Origin: Dipteronia dyeriana
Lineage: Eukaryota; Streptophyta; Magnoliopsida; Sapindales; Sapindaceae
Assembly: GCA_032871835.1 (NCBI GenBank)
Contig: CM065299.1
Location: 44,714,706-44,778,705, forward strand
Direction: 5' to 3'
Length of the DNA stretch: 64,000 bases
The notes under the pieces are model-generated. The model worked only from the letters and a program-made list of their open reading frames with translations. It had not been told where the DNA came from and ran no database searches. The position numbers were made by a program, and so were the translations under genes. Shown here one piece after another: positions 1 to 10,383 of the stretch (the stretch's first letter is position 1; each line of letters opens with the position of its first letter).

Positions 1-344
1 GTTTTTTAGTCCTTCTACTTTTTTTATTATTATTTGCATTTTAGCTTAGATCTAGTTTGTATTTGCATTTAGGTCATTTTATTTTTCATTTTTTGCATAT
101 CAGTCCCTGTAATTATCATATTTTTTCTTTAGTCCCTATATTTATAATTTTTTACACTTTTACCCTAATACTTTTGCATATTTACATTTACACTCCTAGA
201 ATTTTGCATATTGTTATTTTTATCACTCTTTTTTTTGTGTATTTCACCTCCATGAACCCTCATTAAATTTGCATGAGACGTTGGTCTCCAACATCTAGTG
301 GTAGATTAATTAGGAAATAACAACCACCCACATTCACCAACAAC
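1..344 (+). other. Leader of the gypsy element, non-coding
   Basis: Very AT-rich, pyrimidine-heavy sequence before the gag ATG, consistent with the untranslated leader between PBS and gag. The 69-residue frame at 57-266 is low-complexity Phe/His/Ile and looks accidental. No primer-binding site is visible, so the 5' LTR is further left. Confidence 0.5.
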
Positions 345-1976
345 ATGGCTGAAAACCCATATAGACATCCAACAGGAAACCAAGCTGAGAACCTTTTGGA
401 CACCCTTGACAACATATCTCAATACAGCAACCATCCATCTTATGTTGACCATGACCAACACATTAACCCAAATCCACCTATAACTCTTAGAGACTACATG
501 AATCCCACAAGTACTGGAGCACCTTCATGCATAGCTTTCTCACCAAATGCAACACACTTTGATTTTAAACCGGGAATCATTCAACTTTTACCCAATTTTC
601 ACGATCTTGAATCTGAAAACCCATATTTGCATCTTAGGGAATTTGAGGAAGTCTATAACACTTGCACTGACCAAAATGTTAGCATTGATATAATCAGGCT
701 TAAGTTTTTCCATTTTTCCTTAAAAGATAAAGCTAAAACTTGGTTACAAAACCTTAGGTCAGGATCAGTCCAAACTTGGAATGATATGCAACAACAGTTC
801 TTAATTTTTTTTTCCCACCTCATAGAACAAACTCTCTTAAGAGGCAGATCACTTCATTTGCCCAAAAACCTGGGGAAACACTTTACCAATGTTGGGATAG
901 GTTCAAAGAGTTGTTAAATGTTTGTCCACATCATGGTTTTGAAACATGGAGGATAGTGTCACATTTCTATGAGGGACTCACACCTCAAAGTAGACAAGTC
1001 ATTAAAATGATGTGTAATAAAGAGTTCAGTGACAAAAATCCTGAAGAAGCACTTGAATACCTTGACCATATCACCGAAAGTGCTCAAAATTGGGACACCA
1101 TTGGTTCCTATGAGTCCATGAGCAAACCACAACCATCTCCATCTAGTAGAGGCATTTGCAATCTTAGGGAAGATCATGACCTTCAAGCTAGATTCGCATC
1201 CCTAGCTAGGAAAGTTGAAGCTTTAGAAACTAAAAAGAGTGAACATGTAAAATTTGTACAAGAAATTGCATGCCATGTATGTGATTCTGATGATCATATC
1301 ACTCATAGTTGCCCAACTTTACCAGCTTTAAAAGATTGCCTTTATGAACAAGCCAATGCTTTGCACACTTTTAACAAGCCAAATTCAAACCCATACTCAC
1401 AAACCTACAATCAAGCCCAATCTTCACAATCCTGGTTGAAGAAATCATCCAAACGTTAATTGGAGGAACAACAATCAAGCCCAATCTTTACAACCACCAG
1501 GTCCATCACATCCGCAAACACACCAGAATTTCCAAAACCCACAAGGTTATGCACCTTATATCCCACAATCTAGGAAAAACTTTGAAGACACTTTGTACTC
1601 GTTCATTGAGAAGCAATAATCCATTAACAGTCAAACTGCACAAACTGCACAAACCTTGATAGATGTTAAAGATACTTTGGCAAAGAGTGCTTCTACACTT
1701 ACCACAAACGAAAAAGGTAAGTTTCCATCTCAACCACAACCAAATCCCAAGAGTCAGTCAAGTTTCTATGATAATAACCAACACCCAGATCAAGTCAATT
1801 CAATTATCACTCTTCGTAGCGGTAAGGTCATCGAAAAACCTATTCTTGAATCTGGTAAAAATGATGATGAGTCATTTTACAAGGGTAAGGAAGGGGTTGA
1901 TGAAACCACTATTGACGAAGAAATAATTGAATCCCCACCTACACTCCCATATCCCCAGGCTCTTAAAAATTCATAG
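345..1976 (+). pseudogene. gag: gag of the gypsy element (frameshifted)
   Basis: Encodes the structural capsid/nucleocapsid polyprotein that packages the element RNA in cytoplasmic particles. It begins with MAENPYRHPTGNQ at 345. The retrotrans_gag core (SENPYLHLREFEEVYNTC, KDKAKTWLQNL) runs to about 840, where a T-run and a frameshift break it. The frame resumes at about 911 (CPHHGFETWRIVSHFYEGL) and reaches a CCHC zinc knuckle with Cys121, Cys124, His129 and Cys134 of that frame (about 1271-1312; C-x2-C-x4-H-x4-C, intact). A stop follows at 1457. The C-terminal tail continues in another frame to 1976 and contains NSIITLRSGKVI, a motif typical of the gag/pro linker of Athila/Tat elements. At least two frameshifts or stops, so no full product. 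Confidence 0.85.
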
Positions 1977-2035
1977 AAATTGAAGCATCCTTAGGGATTT
2001 TTGAAATTTTAAAATATGTAAAGATCAATATCCCT

Positions 2036-2764
2036 TTGTTGGACGCAATCAAACAGGTACCTTGCTATGCCAAATTTTTGAAGGATCTGTGCACTGTAAA
2101 AAGTAAGCATCAGGTAAGAAAGAAAGCCTTTATGGCTGAACAGGTAAGTTTCATTCTTTCCAATAAAAATGTTTTGAAATATAAAGATCATGGTTGTCCC
2201 ACTATTTCCTGTACAATCTATAATTGTAAAATTGAGCATGCTTTACTTGACCTAGGTGCTAGTGTAAATTTGTTCCCATACTCATTTTATCAGCAACTTA
2301 AACTTGGTGAGTTAAAGCCGACTTCAACCACACTTTGTCTTATTGATAGGTCAATTAAAATACCAAAAGGAATAGTGGAAGATGTGTTAGTACAAGTCAA
2401 TAAATTTATCTACCCAGTAGATTTTATTGTCTTAAAAATACAACCTGTTGTTAATGAGTACAAATCATTTCCTGTTATATTGCGCCGACCATTTTTAGCT
2501 ACTACTAATGCCTTAATTAATTGCAGGAATGGAATAATGAGCATGTATTTTGGAAATATGGAAATTAAGCTTAATGTTTTCAACATGTCTAAAGAACCAT
2601 TTGATGATGAAAATGAAGATGAAGATGTAGACATTATTGAAACCATTGTGGAAGATCATTTTCAAAAGGATTATTTCAACTCATCTGAAATTTGTTTGAT
2701 CAATTCACCTGAGTCAAGCATGCATTCACATCTTGATGATTGTTTACAGATTGTCAAAGAATAA
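2036..2764 (+). pseudogene. Retropepsin (protease) region of gypsy pol
   Basis: Aspartic protease that matures the Gag-Pol polyprotein. The frame at 2036-2764 (242 codons) carries the active-site loop ALLDLGASVNLFPYS, with Asp-Leu-Gly at about residues 72-74 (nt 2249-2257). DLG in place of the usual DTG/DSG is normal for Athila/Tat elements, so the site may have been functional. Upstream of the loop, LLDAIKQVPCYAKFLKDL is the usual linker. After about residue 165 the sequence turns acidic (Asp/Glu-rich, 2590-2660) and ends at a stop at 2762. RT should follow but does not. The ATG is only the first in the open frame; in the living element this would be read from gag. Confidence 0.8.
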
Positions 2765-2788
2765 GGAGACACTTCAGATTTTGAAGAA

Positions 2789-4150
2789 TTGGAACAGAAA
2801 GATGACGAGCCAAAAGAAAAAGCACCCATCAATGATTCTTTTCCTGATGATCTTTTATTCTCTATCACAACTTTGCCTTGGTATGTTAATTATCTTGCAA
2901 TAGGAATGATGCCACTCGATTGGAATGCACAGGACAGAAAGAAATTTTTGACCGAGGTAAAACGTTTTTACTTGGATGACCCGTACTTATTCAAGTATTG
3001 TCCCGATCAAATTGTTCGACGGTGTATTCCAAGCAATGAGGTAAGTAGTGTCATTGAATTTTGTCATTCTGAAGCATGTGGCGGTCATTTTTTGTCAAAG
3101 AAAATGGCTGCAAAAATCTTACAGTGTGGATTTTATTGGCCCACCTTGTTTAAAGACGCACATACATTCTGTAAAACCTGTGAAACATGTCAAAAGTTAG
3201 GATCCATTTCCAAGCGAAACATGATGCCTTTAAACCCCATTCTTGGCATTGAAATATTTGATTGTTGGGGAATTGATTTTATGGGTCCATTTCCACTGTC
3301 ATTTGGATTTTTGTACATTTCAGTTGCGTTGATTTTGTGTCCAAATGGGTTGAGGCAATTCCTTGTCGAAATATTGATCACAAAACAATGATTAAGTTTT
3401 AAAGGAAAATCTTTTGAGTCGATTTGGAATCCCTTGAGCCATTATTAGTGATGGAGGCAAACACTTTTGTAACAAACATTTTGTGTCTTTAATGAAGAAA
3501 TATGGAGTCATACATAAAATTATCACACCATACAACCCTCAAACAAGTGGTCAAGTTAAGATAGCAAAAAGGGAGATAAAACATATCTTGCAAAAAACGG
3601 TTAACCCTGATAAAAAAGATTGGTCTCTTAGACTAAATGATGCACTTTGGGCTTACAGCACTGCATTCAATATGTCTCCTTCTCATTAAGTTTATGGAAA
3701 CCTTGCCACTTACCTGTTGAACTTGATAAAAAAACATATTGGGCCATTAAAGCTTTCAATTTTAACCTAAATGATGCTGGTGAATTGCGCAAGTTGCAAA
3801 TAAATGAACTTTAAGAATTAAGAAATGATGCATATGAAAATGCAAAAATTCTTAAAGAAAAATCTAAAACCTTTCATGACAGACGAATTTTAAGAAGATC
3901 ATTTGAAGTTGGTCAAAAGGTTTTGCTTTATAATTCTCGACTTCATTTATTTCCTAGCAAATTGAAGTCAAAATGGAGTGGTCCATTTGTTGTGAAACAC
4001 GTGTATCCATATGGTGCCCTTGACATTGAGAATCCTAGGAATTGTAATGTGTTAAAAGTAAATGGACAACGTGTGAAACCATTCTTAGAAAATACAGATT
4101 TTCAAAAAGACTCTGCCGTCCTTTTTGACCCTTGTTACAAAGGTGAGTAA
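2789..4150 (+). pseudogene. Integrase of the gypsy element, catalytic Glu replaced
   Basis: Integrase joins the cDNA ends to host DNA in the nucleus. Seen: the post-RNase H linker (LPWYVNYLAIG), then the HHCC zinc finger (CHSEACGGHF ... FCKTCETCQKLG, about 3060-3200) and the first catalytic Asp in WGIDFMGPFP. A frameshift follows at about 3390-3480. The second Asp is in IISDGGKHF (about 3440-3465). The region of the third residue reads PQTSGQVKIAKREIK, with Lys where the family has Glu. A stop at 3687 and another at about 3812 break the core. The C-terminal part (3815-4150) has a GPF/Y-type module (KWSGPFVVKHVYPYGALDI) that contacts DNA or chromatin. With the Glu lost and three or more breaks, it is inactive. 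Confidence 0.8.
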
Positions 4151-4371
4151 ACAAATCTTTTGCTTTTGACTTTATTTGTATCTGCAATTATTAATTTTGT
4201 TTTTGTTCACTTATATGTTTTGAATTTTTGCAGGATTAATTTCTAGGTTCAATTTTTGCTTGGTGTGTTTTTCTATATAACCCTGGTTAAGTGGCGGATA
4301 ACGGTACTCCGTGACAATTCCAGTCGGTTTAATTCAGTTTCCCAAATAATTGATCCCTAAAACAAGGCATG

Positions 4372-4990
4372 GATGAAATTTTTACAAACCTGCGAAAATA
4401 TTTTCCATCGTTGCCCCAAAATGTTTTGAAAAAGATTTACAAAGCATGTTCCGAAAGATTACGCTTACTGATGATAAACAACATTCTTGTTGAAATTCGC
4501 TGATTGATCGAAGCTAAGGTACATCTAGCAGGTGAGTCTGTTGATTCATTTATATCTTATATGCCTGGTTTTGGAAGAAGTAACCTTGCAAAAAAATGAA
4601 GAGCTAAGAAGTTAGGGGTTACTTGTCACAAATGTGCACGTACAACGTGCAACACATGTTGCCATTCTTTAGGAATGGTGTCTAATAATCGGAAAGATAA
4701 AATTTTATTTATTAGGCATGGTTTGCTTAGGGAGTCATTGGATAATATCCTAACGACTATTGATGCAAATCCTAGTGGATATGTGCAAATGGCAAGTGAC
4801 CGATTATGACCACAATTTCAAAAAGAACATGCACAATATAGTCTTGGGAATCTGACTTTAAAAGACTCTGTTTACCAATTTATAAGAAAATTAGATGGGA
4901 AGCATTTCCCCTACCCATAGAGGGCATTGAAGCCGTTTCTAGACACAAAACCAGAGGAAGATGTGAGTCACAATCACAACTACCAGTAAA
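4372..4990 (+). pseudogene. Degenerate extra ORF after gypsy pol
   Basis: After pol and a spacer (4151-4371) a weak open region starts at ATG 4372 (MDEIFTNLRKYFPSLPQNV). It continues with a few stops to about 4990. It includes a cysteine-rich stretch (CHKCARTTCNTCCHS, about 4627-4670) and a basic/hydrophobic region (NRKDKILFIRHGLL). I do not recognise the protein. Position between integrase and the polypurine tract is where Athila/Tat elements carry an additional (env-like or unknown) ORF. Stops at about 4511, 4597, 4807 and 4918 show decay. It could also be chance openness, but the codon-like stretch between stops and the Cys cluster argue for a former ORF. Confidence 0.4.
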
Positions 4991-6344
4991 TATCCTTTTG
5001 TTTTTATTATCTTTTTCCTTCCGTATTTAATGTCTTTTGTAATTATTGTTGTTTACTTTTGATTTTTGAAGAGAACAAGTAATGCAGAAGTGATCTGAAT
5101 CTCAGTTTGTGATTGTCCCATGTTTTTTATGCATTTTATTTTCCTATATTTTGTATTTCTTTTGTTGTTTCGCAGGATTTTGTTGTCTTTCAAGTTGTTC
5201 AGGTGATATCTTCTAAACCTTATCTCTTTCTAATGACATTGGGGACAATGTCTCGTTCTGGTTGGAGGAAGGGGCGGGGATAGTTTATTCAATAACTTTT
5301 GTTTTTCAAAAAAAAAAAACGAACCTTTAACCATTTTTTTCTTAAATATGGCCGAGTAAGGAGATCTTTTAGATACTTCTGAGACGCATCTTTGTAGTTC
5401 TGATGCATTTTTCCTCTTTTCTGACTATTTAAATTTATAAACTCTCCATTATGATATCATTGTACAATCCTTTTGTTCATTAAGTCATCTTGAGAAATTT
5501 TTCAAACTATTCTAGACACACAAGCACATTGACATGTGATTATGTGCAGTAAGTTGAGATTTTGAGATATTTAGTTCTGAAACATCATTCAAGGGTAACA
5601 ACCGAAGGCAATATTCTTGTTTAAAAATATATTTAGTAATAATAATAATAATAATTTTGTGTGTTGTGACCAAAACTCTTACTTAGTAGCCGGGACTCAT
5701 GCCTCAGTAAGCATAGAGTGTTCGCTCAAAACAGTGGAGTCTGGATAAGAATAAAATGTAGTTTCATAGCCTCTTTAGCTCGATCAATTAAGTCTGATGG
5801 GTGCTTCAACACCTAATGCCCTATGACCAATTGGTTTTGGAGTCATTGACCCAAAGCTCGTTACACGGGTTAAAGAGAAAGCTTAAGGGAATTGTAATAA
5901 AAATAAATAAAAAATCTGCAATCCGAGTAATTAAGCCTGTAGGAGTGTTTTAACACTTAATGCCCTAAAGACAACTTGTTTGAGAGTCATTGGCCTAAAG
6001 CCCGTTACATGGATTAGAGATGGAATGTTTGTTTCCAATGTTGTTATATTAAAAAACAAACAAAAAAAAAAGAAATAAAAAGAAATAAAAAGAAATAAAA
6101 CTACTGCCTAAGGAAGAAACCCTGATGAGATTTCGGAATGAAAATGTTGTTTGATTTCAATTGAATCTCATAGTTATCGTGTTGATCTTTATTGAGCACA
6201 AGAAATTTTGATTGATAACTCAATTGATGACTGGTTGTCAAAGGGTGAGAAAAGAGGTATGGGAGAGTTTGTCTATTTGGTAGTTTAGAGATTTGAATTT
6301 GAGTTTTTACTATTTTTGCTTTAGTTGCTAGGGACTAGCAATAA
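4991..6344 (+). other. Non-coding 3' internal region of the gypsy element
   Basis: About 1.35 kb of AT-rich sequence between the last recognisable ORF and the polypurine tract. No frame looks coding. It holds a diverged direct duplication (5779-6025), a short TAA run (about 5635-5655) and an A-rich run with AGAAATAAA units (about 6060-6100). Such long untranslated spacers before the 3' LTR are normal for this group. Confidence 0.6.
5779..6025 (+). repeat. Diverged tandem duplication, period about 147 bp
   Basis: Two copies, about 5779-5877 and 5926-6025, share ordered words: AATTAAG(T/C)CTG, ACACxTAATGCCCTA, GAGTCATTG(A/G)CC, AAAGC(T/C)CGTTACA(C/T)GG. They are separated by a short A-rich spacer. 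Confidence 0.6.
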
Positions 6345-6357
6345 GCTGGTTGGGGGG
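6345..6357 (+). promoter_or_regulatory. Polypurine tract of the gypsy element
   Basis: GCTGGTTGGGGGG directly precedes the TG that opens the 3' LTR. It is the plus-strand DNA primer during reverse transcription. Its position fixes the LTR start at 6358. Confidence 0.75.
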
Positions 6358-6851
6358 TGTGATTAACACTGAAAAGTGTATGTTTACTAAGGGATAATAT
6401 CATCATTTTACACTTATAATATGATTAATTCCCCAATTTAGACATAATTTCGTTCGCTCGCTTAAATATATGTGTTGTGTAGTAATTAGTGTATTTTTCT
6501 TTGTATTTCAGAGGTAATTCGATCACTTCAGAATTATAAAGAAGTCAGATGGCAAAACAAACATTGTTTTCAAGTTTAGGACGTCAAAAACCTTAGGAAG
6601 ACCACAGGGTATTTTTGTAATTTCAAATATTCATGTTCACATTTGACTTTCACAGTTCCTGATGATGTGGCACATTCCTATTGGCCCAAACTGCGAGTGC
6701 ACCATACACGCGGCTGCAGAAAATCATATTCTAGAAGTCGGTGTACTGTTCACTAGTCACTTCATGATGCGTTATTGTTCACTGATGTCGTGGGGAAATC
6801 TGGATGCTCCATTCTAAATTCATCCGATGGTTAATTTGCATCCACAAATTC

Positions 6852-6859
6852 TATAAATA
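6852..6859 (+). promoter_or_regulatory. TATA-like box in the gypsy LTR
   Basis: TATAAATA followed by GGGGGCATCTCCCCCC, inside the LTR where an RNA polymerase II promoter for the element is expected. Confidence 0.5.
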
Positions 6860-7073
6860 GGGGGCATCTCCCCCCTAATTTTGATATTCTGAATCCAAAT
6901 ATGATATTAGATTTGTGAAATTCTCTCTCTTTTGTTCTCAAATTCGCAGTTTAAATAAAATAGCTATTTTCTAGTTAAATTATGTCTGGCTAATTTTATA
7001 TAGCTGGGGTCAAAGGTAATACTGTTGCTATTGAAAATATGATCCAATTTTGGTAAGTTTACTATTTTTATGC

Positions 7074-7370
7074 TTTCTCCCCTCTAATCTTTGTGGAGTT
7101 TTTTACTCACTGTAGATAGACAGATATTTTCTAGCACAGTGAGTACTTTTACCCATATTTATCAGAGAGTGGTTTCTCCCCTCTGATATTTGTGGAGTTT
7201 TTGACTCACTGTAGACAGACAGATATTGTCTAGCACAGTGAGTACTTTTAACCATATTTATCAGAGAGTGGTTTATCTCCTCTAATATTTGTAGAGTTTT
7301 GACTCACTGTAGACAGATAGATATGGTCTAGCACAGTGAGTACTTTTACCCACATTTATTAGAGAGTGGT
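7074..7370 (+). repeat. Three tandem 99-bp repeats with hairpins in the gypsy LTR
   Basis: Copies begin at about 7074, 7173 and 7272. Each has TTTCTCCCCTCTAAT-like starts and ends in CAGAGAGTGG. Each holds the same inverted pair ACTCACTGT ... ACAGTGAGT (7105-7113/7136-7144, 7204-7212/7235-7243, 7302-7310/7333-7341), so each repeat can fold into a hairpin. In copy 2 the stem extends inward with AGACA/TGTCT. Confidence 0.85.
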
Positions 7371-8125
7371 CAGTGGAGTGGAATACCATCCCATTAATCT
7401 GGACTAATTATTAATTATTGGATCATATTCAAATTACCAACAGTGGATCCCTTAGCCTTAGTTTTAATTTTAATTGATTTACAATTTATAACAAGCTTAG
7501 TAATTATTCTAAATAAGTAATTCTACAAGGACAAGTGAACAACCTCCATGTGGTTCGACCCTGTCTTACCGGTTAATTTATTACTATGACACTCTTATAC
7601 TTGGGAGTAGGAACACTTCTTTAGGACGTGTCAGGGACCATACCGAGTGTAATAGCTATATCGATGGAAACCGAGTTGTATCATTCTCTGTAAAAGCATA
7701 TGAAGTTGAGAGAGTGCAACTTCGGGTTTTGGTGGAATAACACCGGAGTTAATAATCAAGGAATACTAATTAAAGAGTTTAATTTTTGATTTCGATATTA
7801 CTGGAGCTCAAAATTCTATGGGTCCATTAGGTCCCCTTGTTAACCCGATCGATTTAGATAACTAGGGTCACGGTTAGTTAATTGGATTGACCAATTAATT
7901 ATGTTACAAAAGTGACACGTATTTATTCATAAATTAATTGAATAATGAGATTATTTAATTAATGAATAATGGTGATTAAATAAATTAAATAGTAATATCA
8001 TTTAATTATGTTATTAATCACTAAATGGAGTGTGTTTGTTGAAATTTAATTTCAAATAGAATAAGATAATTTGATTTTTTCATTTTAAGAAATTAAATAT
8101 TTGAAATTGAATTTAAAATGTTTAA

Positions 8126-8129
<4 letters not shown>

Positions 8130-8159
<30 letters not shown>
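8130..8159 (+). repeat. (AT)n microsatellite
   Basis: About 15 AT units inside the A2 5' LTR. The sister LTRs carry AT runs at other points (about 36437-36458, 55590-55625, 55845-55868). Confidence 0.9.
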
Positions 8160-8163
<4 letters not shown>

Positions 8164-8463
8164 TCTTTTAAAATATAAAATATGAGATAACATTATAAAG
8201 ATTTTAAAACCAAATAAAGATATGATGAGTTTTTCAAAAGATTAAAAAATATATATGAGATATATATATTGATTTTGAAAAATGAAAAGAAAAGGTATAA
8301 CACAAAAGAGAAAAAGTAAAACAAAAACACTGTTTTGTTTTAATGTGTACTGTGTATCATTGATAACAAAATAGAAGTTTAAAAAACACACACAATTGAA
8401 GCAGGTGTGAGTGAAATTACGTGCATCGTGCATAGTCAATTTACTTCATGCTTTTGTAATTGA

Positions 8464-8471
8464 TATAAATA
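8464..8471 (+). promoter_or_regulatory. TATA-like box in the A2 LTR
   Basis: TATAAATA, about 350 bp before the LTR end. A plausible promoter for element RNA. In element A the matching region is filled with AT microsatellite. Confidence 0.4.
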
Positions 8472-8821
8472 GAAGAAAGTGTTTCTTTATTTTTCTCTAC
8501 ATCATCCTAAGTTCTTGAGTACGTGACATGTCCACATACAATTACCAGTTTCGGGAATAGTTAGGAAGATCGATGGTACAGTCCAGGATCATTGCTAGAA
8601 GTGAAGGAGCCACCAAACGTCGGTAAGCTTCTAATATGTTCTTCTTCTGATTATTGATTCAATTTCTTATGTATAAATATATTTTATTATTGTTATAATG
8701 TTATATGTATAAGCTCCGAAAAATAGCAATCACAAGTTCATTGATCCCAGATCGCTTATAATATGTATAAAAAATTTAAAATCTATTTTTGTTGCGTTAC
8801 CAATGATCGGGGTTTCATCAA

Positions 8822-8835
8822 TTGGTATAAAAGCC
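8822..8835 (+). promoter_or_regulatory. Primer-binding site of A2 (degenerate)
   Basis: TTGGTATAAAAGCC one base after the LTR. Plant copia elements use initiator tRNA-Met, whose 3' end matches TGGTATCAGAGC; two or three bases have drifted here. The element A equivalent (55170-55183, minus) is closer to the standard. Confidence 0.65.
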
Positions 8836-10383
8836 AAAATTTTCCGAACATGGAATTGTTTTCGATAATCCTGCATGTATGATTGTGTATTTACTGTTTA
8901 AATTCTGTTTAAATTGACTGTATATTGTATTTATATGTATATTAAATTTCTTAATTTATAAAAACATAACTGATCGTTAATTATATGGTACTGTGGATTT
9001 AGAGATCATGGATTGTATTATTTTTTTTTTCACTTTTATTGTATTGTAAATAAAAATAATTGTAACTTATAAATGAAGAACTAGAAACAGTTGAAAAACA
9101 ACATTTGTGGATTTCTTGTTTCGGATTTATGAGATGAATCGGTGCGACCTGAGAGAATGAAAGATTTATGAAGTTACAAGAAGACCAAGGAATATCCTGG
9201 GGGTATTTTTATAATTTTACGTTCCCTTTTTTTTTTAGGTTGTATAATCTATAGTACTCAGTCAATTCATGTATGCTTTATATTATGTGATTATAAAAGC
9301 ATTGTCAAGTATGCGTATATCATTTAGATTAATTAATTAAACATATTTATATGTCATACATGCATCATAGCCTAATATTTTATGTATTTTTTAATATGAT
9401 TAAAATAGGTAAATACATAATTGGCTATGAAAAAGAGATTAGTTTTTTTAATAGTTAAAATACTTGGTAATTCTCATTAAATATTAATCTAGTTATTAAA
9501 GAGTTTAATAAGTTAGATTAATAGGGTAATTTACCGTAATTAAGATTAATATGATTAATATTTTAATAATAAATGAACCGAATAAAGTGTTAGAGTTTTA
9601 ATAGTTAAAACTTGGTAAATAATAACATAATAATCTAACCTTAGTAAATAGTTTACAAATGCTTAGATTATTCACTAACAGATTAGATTTTTAATAGTAA
9701 AAAAATCATTAAGAATTTATTAGTTAAGTAGAATTTTATTCTATTTAGTTAATGTGCTAGATTACTTGATTAAATTTAGCCATTTGATCATGTACAGTCT
9801 AGACGCATTGACGGTACTAGTTTTAAAATATTGAGTGGGAGAGCGATATATGACACGTATATCCCGTAGTCTCCATCATTAGTTTAACACCGTGAGAACA
9901 GAGTGGGGCCTTGTGACAACTTTGCTTTCATCATCTCTAAAGAGGTTTTCCACAAAGATCAATGCCAAGGTTGACTTCCTAACGGATAGGATTTCTTAGG
10001 GTATTTCGGGATTGACCGACCCTAAGGCGGGCAATTCTCGAGTTACGCTCCTGAGATCTGAAATGATGGGTTATACTGAGGAAAGTTTTGATAAAGTTTT
10101 GTTAATTAAAAACCTGACTGAATAAATTATGGTTGGGAATAAGAGTTATTCTAGAATATCATTTGATTGAGAATGTCTCGGTTCAACATGCAAAGACTTG
10201 ACTGACCCTAAGCTTAAGGCGACACTTCTTTGTGGTATGTTGGATTGTTGTGGTATAGTAACTAGTTTTATGGTAGTTCTTGTTCATTAAACATGTTCTT
10301 GAATCATGTTTAAATGTATGCCAAAGCACTCGCACTTATTTTTAATAAATGACTGAACGAATGTTTTATTTATTTAAGCAATT
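8836..10383 (+). other. Untranslated leader of A2
   Basis: About 1.5 kb of AT-rich sequence between PBS and gag, with no convincing ORF. The second half (9780-10260) aligns with the reverse complement of the A leader at 53530-54000 (for example GTCGGTCAATCCCGAAATACCC in A). Confidence 0.6.

Larger units (their letters stand above)
1..7633 (+). mobile_element. Ty3/gypsy retrotransposon, Athila-like, 5' end outside window
   Basis: Seen: gag with a CCHC knuckle, a retropepsin with DLGAS, an integrase with HHCC zinc finger and a GPF/Y-type end, then a long non-coding stretch, a G-rich polypurine tract and a terminal repeat. The order PR before IN and the gypsy-type HHCC spacing place it in Ty3/gypsy. 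The gag wording and the long region after integrase suggest the Athila/Tat side of the group (inference). RT and RNase H are missing: the frame goes from the end of the protease region to the pre-integrase linker within about 50 bases near 2764-2850. The 5' LTR and primer site lie before position 1. The right edge abuts the middle of an A-family LTR, so it probably inserted into element A2. Dead and non-autonomous. Confidence 0.85.
6358..7633 (+). repeat. 3' LTR of the gypsy element
   Basis: Starts TGTGATTAACACTG right after the polypurine tract and ends about ...GGACGTGTCA. It is about 1276 bp with TG/CA ends. It carries a TATA-like box (6852-6859) and a three-copy 99-bp tandem repeat (7074-7370). 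The right end is set where similarity to the A-family LTR begins (GTAATAGCTATATCGATGG at about 7650), so the exact last base is uncertain by a few nt. The 5' partner is outside the window, so the target-site duplication cannot be checked. Confidence 0.7.
7634..8820 (+). repeat. 5' LTR of A2, 3' part only
   Basis: Aligns with the reverse complement of 36014-37210 and 55184-56430 (shared words ATAGCTATATCGATGG, GGGTCCATTAGGTCCCCTT, AAAGTGACACGT). Ends GGGTTTCATCA just before the primer site. The first ~800 bp of the LTR are missing because the gypsy element interrupts it at 7633/7634. A long (AT)n run lies at 8130-8159. Confidence 0.75.

Noticed and set aside
57..266. 69-codon frame before the gypsy gag
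   Set aside because: Low-complexity Phe/Ile/His from a T-rich leader.
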